A stretch of DNA of 64,000 nucleotides, taken from contig NZ_CP138858.1 of assembly GCF_033878955.1 (NCBI RefSeq), positions 1,426,001-1,490,000 of the forward strand, in the 5' to 3' direction. This DNA is from Coraliomargarita algicola (lineage in GTDB: Bacteria > Verrucomicrobiota > Verrucomicrobiia > Opitutales > Coraliomargaritaceae). This document shows positions 41,742-48,443 of the stretch, piece after piece. Positions within the stretch are counted from its first letter, which is position 1. Every line of letters begins with the position of its first letter. The position numbers were made by a program, and so were the translations under genes. Under the pieces are notes generated by a model. It was not told where the DNA came from, searched no databases, and saw nothing but the letters and a program-made list of their open reading frames with translations.

Positions 41742-44700
41742 TCAAATTTCATCTTCTGTAAGCCACCGAAACGACACAATTTCAAAACGCCGGCCAAAGC
41801 GTCGATTCGCAGCCGACAGCCCGACCTGCTCGGTGGATGCATTCGTCGCATCGACGTAAGCCGCCCTGCGCTGTACCACTGCTTCACACCAAACCTTGGA
41901 ACGTTCGTCTCCAGTGATCGGGTCCTGACTGGCGCCATAGGCACGAATGAGGAAGGTATCATCTCTCGCAGAAATGACTGGAGCAAGCGACCGAAGCACA
42001 TCCGCCTGCCGGACCCAGCCTGGCGTGCCGTACGCAGCATAGGCGGACGCGCCCGAAGCATTGCCGACAGCAGCTTCTTTAAATTCATAAATACTCGCGG
42101 CATCCGAAGGGAGCTCTGCCTGCTGTGGGTATTGGCTCTGAATCTCCCAGAACGGATTTTTAGCATTGTTGCCCAGCTCCGCCAAAGCAATCAAAGCGGA
42201 CTCAATCGCACCGGCAAAAGCCAGCTCCTTGTCCGAATCAAGTCTTCGATTCACGAATTCCGAGAGCGAAAGAAACGGCCCGCGAGCTTTCACTTGCTTC
42301 ACAATTTCAATCGCCAAGGCCTCCATCTGTGCATCCGTCATATTCAAGTGAGTTGCGACCACAGCCACATCAGGGTTTGATGCTGAGAGCGGGTCCCCGG
42401 CGACGGACGTGCGGGTAATTGGTGTGAGCGAATCTGTGGACGCGGACGTATCTAATACAAGACTCCACTCGTCGGGCTCGGAACTCAGCCCGCCGACCGC
42501 AGGATCGCCGACCTCTGCGTATGGCACACTCGCTTCACGTAAATTCCTGAGAACGGCAGTCCACGCCTCCACCGAAGTCGAGTTGACATTAAACATCCCC
42601 TCAACCTCCAACTGCGAAGCCACCGTGCGCCAGGCATCCTCTTGAGCCAATACATCCACTGCGACCGCACTGGCCTCGGCATCATCCGAATAGACCACGG
42701 CAGGCTGGTAGGCGCTGTTTCGCAGTGCCTCCGCCTGCGTCAAATGTTGCGTATAAACTTCCTCTAGTGAGCGATCCAAAGTTGTGGTATATCCATCATA
42801 ATCCGGCGTAATCGATGAAAGGAACCAATCGTCAAACAGCACGTGATTGCTGGCATAACTGTGATCGTAACTCGCGAGATGAATCGCGCTGTTATGAATT
42901 TGATCAGGCGCGATATATGGCGAGGCATGGCTATTGCCGATCGCATTAAATACGCGTGGAGGCACAGGATTTCTAAAACTGATATCGAAGTGCTGCAACT
43001 CGCCTAGCGACAACAAGGGTTGAGTTGGCAATTCTGCGATAATCCAACGATTCAAGCCATATTGCGCCTGAAACGAGGTGCCAACATAGCCACTGTGATC
43101 ATTACCATAAGACAATAAATCGTCCGTTTGGGGCATATACGCATCGCCCCAGTCATTCGGTGCAAAAATCTCCCATGCGAACGGGCAATCTTCTACACTT
43201 AAAGCTTGCGCCAACCCCACTCCAGGTTGGATGGGCTTGGTATTCATGTAGCCTTTGGTGTGAAGTTTTGTCTGACTCCCCGAGCCGTCGCCCCATGGAT
43301 CTGTCTCATTGATCAGTGTGCGCAAACCGACCGAGACAACAAGAAAGGGACTGTCCTCCGTCTCTGCGCTCCCCAAGGTCTCATCGTCATTGACCAAATC
43401 TGGCAACGGAATTTTCTCCTCTGCCGTATTCAGTGAATTAGCCAAAGTGATATTGACAAAGTCGTCCCGCACACTCTCCCCATCAGGTGTCGTCCCGGTC
43501 CTGGAATGAGTATACTTCACACGTGCAGATAATGCGTTGTCAGCACCTCCATCCATATATTCCCAACGGTAAGAAAATTCATCCTCAGCCAGCCCGATTA
43601 CCGCCGATGGAGTCGTGTCTAGATTAATCACCAGACTGCCATCGATACTGAAGCCTGGATCCGTATGCATCCAATTCCAACTATAATTCTCGGCACTGAT
43701 ACCTGGCTTACCATACACACGCGATTCTCCGGGCTTCCAAGTATGATCTGAGCTCTCCGTTTGATTCGGAAGCAATCGAAAAGTCGATGAAGCGCCCGTC
43801 CCGCTAATCATTTTTTGTATATTAACCTTAAGATCCTTCTGCTCCCCCACAGTTGCATATAAATTAATGGGAAAGGTTTCGTCCTCGAATCGAAATTCAG
43901 ACAAAATTTTCGACTCGATTGCCACATTATATGGATTCCACATCGTGATCGCAGGCTTAAACAGGAAACGAGGTCGATAGAGTGCATTCCCCTCAGCGTC
44001 GGTAGAAGTCGTCTTGATCGCATCATAGCCAAAAGCGAAGTGGGCCCGTGCAAAGATCGGCAAGATGCTGATCCAGTCACTGTTATTTGTAACAACCGCA
44101 TCGAAATAAGGTTCGCCAGAAGCTTCGTTGGTCTGAACTTTTTTATAAAGCGAAACAAAATCCATCAAGGCATGCCAACTCATAGAAATACCATCGCTCG
44201 TCACCCATGGATAAATCGACGCATCCTCAGGATAATCCCTCAACCGCAAAGAAGCACTTAACTCCTCGGTAAAGGGCTTGGCGGTAAACACAGGTAATTC
44301 GGTAAGCGGCAGACTAGCAGTATTCCATTGCTCCGCCATCAAAGAGAGGTCTCGTCGCCAACCACCAGTCGCAGTGTTGGAAAGTAAACCACGCGAGATA
44401 CTCGTCAAATCATGAAAATACTGCTGTGATAACTGCGCTCCTGAAGAAGTCTGTAAATCAAAACTTCGCTGCGAAGCGAGACGCCCCAGCGTAGCATCAT
44501 CCTCCAAGCCAAACACCTCTGGGTCCGCCCGACCATGCGATACGAGGCGACGACTCCACCCGGCCACGTCGCTGGGATCTTGGCTCTCTTTGACCAGTGC
44601 CTTACGGTTGATCCCCGATATCCACCACGCAAAACTTGCCTGGCCGTTGTCGAACTGTGTCGGGCGCAGATGCACCTCGACATCGGCCGCCGTCTCTTCG

Positions 44701-45293
44701 CGATTGGAGATCGGATCTTCGCCGGGGAGCACACTGCCTGCGCTCAGCAGAGGCACCGTTTGATTCGCCCCACTGGTCACTTCAACCAGGCTCGGTAAAG
44801 TCTCCGCATCATAAGTCGACGTATCGGCCGGATCATACACAGTAGAGACTAACCAACTCAGGAAACGCCCCTCATTGGAGGCGGCAACTTCACTGTTCAG
44901 GTTGCCTGCTTCCAGCTTGGCATCATAATTTGGCGCGATCGGCAGCCCCTCCGCCTCATGATCGCTCCCCTCCCAGGAACGCCACACACCTGTCAACTGC
45001 TGCGGCCCATTCACACCGGCAAGCGCTTCGGCCGGAGCGGTCACCCGCTGGTCGAGACCAGCGGATTGTTGCAACTGACCGATCGCCAGATTCAACGAAA
45101 GTATTGCCGCTTGTTCGGCTTCCATACGATTCATATGTGCACTCGAACTCGTTTGCTCTACTCGTATCAAAGCACTGACCGAAAGCAACAGCACCACCAC
45201 AAAGGCCATCAAACTCAGTGCAATGACCAATGCAAAGCCCTCGCAAGCCACATGGGCATGCCCCCCAACATAGCGACAACGGGGAGCCAACAT
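41742..45293 (-). CDS. giant GspK/PilX-like prepilin-type protein (copy 2)
   Basis: 1183 residues from the ATG at 45293 (MLAPRC...), which aligns with the N-terminus of copy 1; the frame is open to 45395. The leader ACEGFALVIALSLMAFVVVLLLSVSALIRVEQT lacks the glutamate at position 5 after cleavage. Blocks shared with copy 1 include SLNLAIGQLQQ, GVWRSWEGSDHEAEGLPIAPNY, NTATGGWRRDLSLM, IIAELPTQPLLSLGELQHFD, EGMFNVNSTSVEAWTAVLRN and KARGPFLSLSEFVNRRL. The C-terminus RRFEIVSFRWLTEDEI matches too. It is probably an exported pseudopilin-like component and is followed by a family A protein. Confidence 0.72.
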   Translation of the reverse strand: MLAPRCRYVGGHAHVACEGFALVIALSLMAFVVVLLLSVSALIRVEQTSSSAHMNRMEAEQAAILSLNLAIGQLQQSAGLDQRVTAPAEALAGVNGPQQLTGVWRSWEGSDHEAEGLPIAPNYDAKLEAGNLNSEVAASNEGRFLSWLVSTVYDPADTSTYDAETLPSLVEVTSGANQTVPLLSAGSVLPGEDPISNREETAADVEVHLRPTQFDNGQASFAWWISGINRKALVKESQDPSDVAGWSRRLVSHGRADPEVFGLEDDATLGRLASQRSFDLQTSSGAQLSQQYFHDLTSISRGLLSNTATGGWRRDLSLMAEQWNTASLPLTELPVFTAKPFTEELSASLRLRDYPEDASIYPWVTSDGISMSWHALMDFVSLYKKVQTNEASGEPYFDAVVTNNSDWISILPIFARAHFAFGYDAIKTTSTDAEGNALYRPRFLFKPAITMWNPYNVAIESKILSEFRFEDETFPINLYATVGEQKDLKVNIQKMISGTGASSTFRLLPNQTESSDHTWKPGESRVYGKPGISAENYSWNWMHTDPGFSIDGSLVINLDTTPSAVIGLAEDEFSYRWEYMDGGADNALSARVKYTHSRTGTTPDGESVRDDFVNITLANSLNTAEEKIPLPDLVNDDETLGSAETEDSPFLVVSVGLRTLINETDPWGDGSGSQTKLHTKGYMNTKPIQPGVGLAQALSVEDCPFAWEIFAPNDWGDAYMPQTDDLLSYGNDHSGYVGTSFQAQYGLNRWIIAELPTQPLLSLGELQHFDISFRNPVPPRVFNAIGNSHASPYIAPDQIHNSAIHLASYDHSYASNHVLFDDWFLSSITPDYDGYTTTLDRSLEEVYTQHLTQAEALRNSAYQPAVVYSDDAEASAVAVDVLAQEDAWRTVASQLEVEGMFNVNSTSVEAWTAVLRNLREASVPYAEVGDPAVGGLSSEPDEWSLVLDTSASTDSLTPITRTSVAGDPLSASNPDVAVVATHLNMTDAQMEALAIEIVKQVKARGPFLSLSEFVNRRLDSDKELAFAGAIESALIALAELGNNAKNPFWEIQSQYPQQAELPSDAASIYEFKEAAVGNASGASAYAAYGTPGWVRQADVLRSLAPVISARDDTFLIRAYGASQDPITGDERSKVWCEAVVQRRAAYVDATNASTEQVGLSAANRRFGRRFEIVSFRWLTEDEI

Positions 45294-45432
45294 TCTCTTT
45301 GTAAACAAATTCAAATGATCAAGATATAGGGAGGGGAAACTAAACAGAGGTAAATGTCTATAAATCGCAGAATCGACTGTCCTACGAAAAAACAACGTAA
45401 CCTTTTACAAATTTACCCGTCTAAACACAATC

Positions 45433-45446
45433 ACGTGTATACATGA
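45433..45446 (-). promoter_or_regulatory. shared 14-bp motif, upstream of giant prepilin operon 2
   Basis: ACGTGTATACATGA, 140 bases before the start at 45293, with the extended flanks CACAATC and CT in common with the copy before prepilin operon 1. Confidence 0.5.
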
Positions 45447-45498
45447 CTACCGAGGCCTGAATCGCCGACCACACAGTTAACGCGTGCAATCGAGACAG

Positions 45499-45527
45499 TA
45501 AAAAGGCGGGGCACTGGCCCCGCCTTT
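45499..45527 (-). terminator. rho-independent terminator for the DUF1328/lipoprotein operon
   Basis: AAAGGCGGGGC (45502-45512) and GCCCCGCCTTT (45517-45527) form an 11-bp stem with a 4-base loop. On the minus strand a T5 run follows. It lies 30 bases after the lipoprotein stop. Confidence 0.85.
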
Positions 45528-45556
45528 CTGAAATCCTCGATTAACTGTATTGCCTA

Positions 45557-45685
45557 TTAATTTGACGCATCCTGCATGCTTTCGCCGGCGTCTTCAATAT
45601 CTTCGCCGAGGCCATCGATTGTATTACAAGCGGTCATAGTGATAAGCACACTGAACACTGCGAGTAGGCTGAATAATTTTTTCAT
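45557..45685 (-). CDS. entericidin-like small lipoprotein
   Basis: 42 residues: MKKLFSLLAVFSVLITMTAC is a lipoprotein signal peptide ending at the lipobox cysteine, followed by a short acidic mature part (NTIDGLGEDIEDAGESMQDA). The N-T-x-x-G-x-G-x-D-I motif after the cysteine is typical of the entericidin A/B family, small envelope lipoproteins induced in stationary phase or osmotic stress. It is the second gene after DUF1328 on the minus strand and is followed by a strong terminator. Confidence 0.85.
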   Translation of the reverse strand: MKKLFSLLAVFSVLITMTACNTIDGLGEDIEDAGESMQDASN

Positions 45686-45713
45686 AAGTTTGTTTCTCTA
45701 GTATTGTTAATGA

Positions 45714-45887
45714 TTACATAGGTTTCTTGCCTCGAACCGCCCCGGCAACCGCAGAGACAATTAAGAGCACAAGGAAGACGAAGAAGAGGATTTTAGCAAT
45801 ACCTGCAGCTGCGCCAGCCACACCACCGAAGCCGAGCACGGCTGCAATGATGGCGATGATAAGGAATGTGAGTGACCATGATAACAT
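45714..45887 (-). CDS. DUF1328 family small membrane protein (YtjA-like)
   Basis: 57 residues: MLSWSLTFLIIAIIAAVLGF, then GGVAGAAAGIAKILFFVFLVL with a basic end (RGKKPM). These are the two hydrophobic segments and the G-F-G-G-V-A-G-A-A-A-G-I-A-K centre diagnostic of DUF1328. Members are stress-inducible inner membrane peptides of unknown function. It is the first gene of a two-gene unit with the entericidin-like lipoprotein. A TGGCATG-N4-CTTCT promoter lies about 60 bases upstream and a pair of dyads further out. Confidence 0.9.
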   Translation of the reverse strand: MLSWSLTFLIIAIIAAVLGFGGVAGAAAGIAKILFFVFLVLLIVSAVAGAVRGKKPM

Positions 45888-45945
45888 AATGTATGCCTTT
45901 CTTTTTTATGATTTAGCTACGTGATGTAGTAGAGGACTTACTTAT

Positions 45946-45961
45946 AGAAGCTTCCATGCCA
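45946..45961 (-). promoter_or_regulatory. candidate sigma-54-like promoter for DUF1328/lipoprotein operon
   Basis: On the minus strand the sequence reads TGGCATG-gaag-CTTCT followed by ATAAG. The -24 half fits the sigma-54 consensus TGGCACG. The -12 half differs from TTGCA but is nearly the same as in the promoter at 54085-54100. The predicted transcript start is about 49 bases before the DUF1328 ATG, the same distance as in the other case. Confidence 0.5.
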
Positions 45962-46040
45962 ACTCCACCCACTAGAACCATAAGGACATCCACAACAACT
46001 ACTTAAGTATAAATAAGAAAAACCCAACAGCCCCTAAAAA

Positions 46041-46088
46041 CCGCACTTTGCACGCCACGGACAACAGATACATTGCAGCGTGCACGAC
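46041..46088. promoter_or_regulatory. pair of dyads, candidate upstream activating sequences (set 1)
   Basis: Two sites, CCGCActtTGCACGCC (from 46041) and TTGCAgcgTGCACGAC (from 46073), share the pattern nyGCA-N3-TGCACG and are spaced 32 bases start to start. They lie 83-115 bases beyond the -24 element of the leftward promoter. The same paired arrangement occurs at 54186-54235. Confidence 0.55.
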
Positions 46089-46284
46089 TCAATCGCCCCC
46101 GTCTAAACGTGATGATTCGGCACAAAACATAGAGCCCAAAATCTAAGTACGGATTGAACGAACCCGCGATCCCCGGACAAAGCGCCTACAATATCATGCA
46201 AACTGCATCTTAATACCGACCGACATGAATGCATTCTGCAACACAACAGTATTCCATGTGCCCCCCCCATGAGCGAATCCATGA

Positions 46285-46300
46285 TGGCATAGATTCCGCT
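46285..46300 (+). promoter_or_regulatory. candidate sigma-54-like promoter for opgG operon
   Basis: TGGCATA-gatt-CCGCT has the -24 TGGCA and, unlike its three relatives, a GC at the expected -12 position. It lies about 55 bases before the opgG ATG and about 200 bases from the dyad pair. Confidence 0.45.
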
Positions 46301-46353
46301 TAGCGAATGGCGCGAAGCAACATATAGCAAGTAAGCGTATCTCAAACAGGTAT

Positions 46354-47886
46354 ATGAACACCGCCAAAGATATGATAAAAATAAACCGATCACTCCTCGT
46401 ATTTTGCGCCTTGAGCACTTTACAGGCTCAACAGGAACGTAATCAAATTACACTCGACGCAGTTGCGAGTGAAGCCCGTGCACTAATCGAACAACCAGCG
46501 CGCACGCCAGAAGCACTCCCGCAGGAGTTACAGTCGCTAAATTACGACCAATATCGAGAAATCCGATTTCGTCCCTCGGAAGCGCTTTGGTGGAACACCG
46601 ACTCCAAATTCCGAGTAGAGTTCTTCCACCCCGGGCATCTGTTCAACGATCAAGTTAAGATCTATGAGGCCTCTGACACACATGCACAAGAGATCCCTTT
46701 TATGAAGAATGCCTTTGATTATGGAAACAGTGGCTATGACCCTGGTTTCTTTACAAAGCCTAAAGCTTACTCAGGCATTCGCGTCAAATACCCGGTCAAC
46801 AAGCAAGATGTGTATGATGAACTCATTGTATTTCTGGGAAGCTCTTACTTCCGAGCCCTTGGGGCAGGACAGGATTTTGGCCTCTCACTGCGAGGATTAA
46901 GCATGAACACAATCGGTGATCAGGAAGATTTCCCACGCTTCACCAAACTTTGGCTCAAAAAGCCACAAGCAGACTCAAAGCGATTGACTGTGTTCGCGCT
47001 GCTGGAAGGTGAAAAAGTAACCGGCGCATACCGCTTTGATATACGCCCACAAGGCATCACTCAAATAGATGTGCACGCGCGATTATTTTTCCGGGACGGT
47101 GGCGCCTCTGAAGTCGGTATCGCCCCCTTAACAAGTATGTTTGTGCACGGTGAAAATAGCAACAGGACCAGCATAACTGATTGGCGCCCGGAAGTGCATG
47201 ACTCTGATGGAATGCTAGTGCATGCCAACAATGAATGGACTTGGTTCCCAATTGAAAACCTTCCGGGCCAAACCATACAACGCCTACCTACAGCAAAACT
47301 ACGCGGCTTTGGGCTACTGCAAAGGGATCGAGATTTCAGAAACTACAAAGATCTCGAAGCCAACTACCAACGCCGCCCATCTGCATGGATCGAACCGATC
47401 GGTAAGTGGTCTACCGGAGAAGTCGTGCTCTACACATTCGGAACCGACACAGAAGCAACGGACAACGTCACCGCCTTTTGGAAGCCGGATATAGACGCCA
47501 GCATACAAGACAGTGCAGAATTTGCTTATAGAATTACCCTTCAAACAAAAGATCCGACACATGAACTCGCCAAAGTGCTGGAAACCAGAGTGGGACAACG
47601 TACCTTAGACAGCACTGCACGCACGGTCATCATCGAGTTCAGCCGTCCTGAATCGATAGAATTGGATGAAATTGATGGCTTAAGCGTAGGCTTCGAATAT
47701 GGCGGTGCCGAAGCGATCGAAGCGCCCATCATTCAATACAATGAGCCTGAAGATCGTATCCGCGTCTTCGCAAACTTTAAGACTGCTCAAGGGCGCCAGC
47801 CGGAGAGCCCCTACAAAATGTCGGCTCAACTCTTACGCGAAGGGCATCAAGTATCCGAACGCTGGAACTACACATGGAAACACTAA
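46354..47886 (+). CDS. opgG: periplasmic glucan biosynthesis protein OpgG/MdoG
   Basis: 510 residues with a signal peptide (SLLVFCALSTLQAQQ). Family segments are SLNYDQYREIRFRPSEALWW, FRVEFFHPGHLF, FLGSSYFRALGAGQDFGLSLRGLSMNT, ALLEGEKVTGAYRFDIRPQG and ENEWTW-type LVHANNEWTWFPIENLPGQTIQRLPTAKLRGFGLLQRDRDF. OpgG works in the periplasm with OpgH to make osmoregulated periplasmic glucans, branching or releasing the beta-1,2 chain. The start could also be the ATG at 46372. The stop overlaps the next gene by 13 bases. Confidence 0.92.
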   Translation: MNTAKDMIKINRSLLVFCALSTLQAQQERNQITLDAVASEARALIEQPARTPEALPQELQSLNYDQYREIRFRPSEALWWNTDSKFRVEFFHPGHLFNDQVKIYEASDTHAQEIPFMKNAFDYGNSGYDPGFFTKPKAYSGIRVKYPVNKQDVYDELIVFLGSSYFRALGAGQDFGLSLRGLSMNTIGDQEDFPRFTKLWLKKPQADSKRLTVFALLEGEKVTGAYRFDIRPQGITQIDVHARLFFRDGGASEVGIAPLTSMFVHGENSNRTSITDWRPEVHDSDGMLVHANNEWTWFPIENLPGQTIQRLPTAKLRGFGLLQRDRDFRNYKDLEANYQRRPSAWIEPIGKWSTGEVVLYTFGTDTEATDNVTAFWKPDIDASIQDSAEFAYRITLQTKDPTHELAKVLETRVGQRTLDSTARTVIIEFSRPESIELDEIDGLSVGFEYGGAEAIEAPIIQYNEPEDRIRVFANFKTAQGRQPESPYKMSAQLLREGHQVSERWNYTWKH

Positions 47887-48443
47887 GCCACCTGCCAACA
47901 GACGCGCAGACTGATTTGGCCTACAATCGAATCGACGCACTGCTGCGCGCCTATGGCTTCAGCCATGCTGTCACTCGAAGTCAGTATTGCCTAGAGATCC
48001 TAGAAGAAGCTATAGTGGCATCCACACATGAAAAAGAGCAAGCTCTCGAAACAGTTGCGGCTCGTATCGCTCTGAATCGTATTCGCTCAGGGGTGACAGC
48101 AGTCTCAAACGCTGCTGGCCTGACAGAGCAGCCAGTCAGTGTCGAAGATTTGTATCTAGCGCTACAGGCGGCAAAGATCCCTCAAAACGCCGCCGATATT
48201 ATTTTAGCTAATTCTCCCATCGATGAACCACGCCTAACAGCAATCCGAGCCCACTATCAAAGCCAGGCCAAGCCGAGTTTACGTCGCACTTCCATGGGTG
48301 CACCCTCTCTGCGCTTCGATGCCATCGATGAGGTCACGGACTCCACAGAACGCTACCTGCAACGGCACCCAGCACTCCTAAAAGCGCTCAAGCTGTCAAT
48401 CGTGAGTGTCACCCTTTATATCGTTTATATTTTCGCCCGATGA
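47874..48443 (+). CDS. hypothetical tail-anchored protein between opgG and opgH
   Basis: 189 residues with no recognised domain. The first 150 residues are soluble and helical (NRIDALLRAYGFSHAVTRSQYC, EKEQALETVAARIALNRIR). The protein ends with one transmembrane helix (LKLSIVSVTLYIVYIFA), so it is probably tail-anchored with its bulk in the cytoplasm. It overlaps opgG by 13 bases and opgH by 4, so translation is coupled. It may correspond to part of the cytoplasmic N-terminal region of longer OpgH proteins or be an accessory regulator. Both are inferences. Confidence 0.75.
   Translation: METLSHLPTDAQTDLAYNRIDALLRAYGFSHAVTRSQYCLEILEEAIVASTHEKEQALETVAARIALNRIRSGVTAVSNAAGLTEQPVSVEDLYLALQAAKIPQNAADIILANSPIDEPRLTAIRAHYQSQAKPSLRRTSMGAPSLRFDAIDEVTDSTERYLQRHPALLKALKLSIVSVTLYIVYIFAR

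Larger units (their letters stand above)
45888..46353. other. divergent regulatory region between DUF1328 and opgG
   Basis: 466 bases with no supported gene; two overlapping minus-strand frames (46103-46418) look like shadows. It holds the leftward promoter (45946-45961), a pair of dyads (46041-46088), a C8 run (46261-46268) and a possible rightward promoter (46285-46300). Confidence 0.6.

Noticed and set aside
46103..46418. two overlapping minus-strand frames before opgG
   Set aside because: They cross the regulatory dyad/promoter region and the opgG start and lack conserved features.
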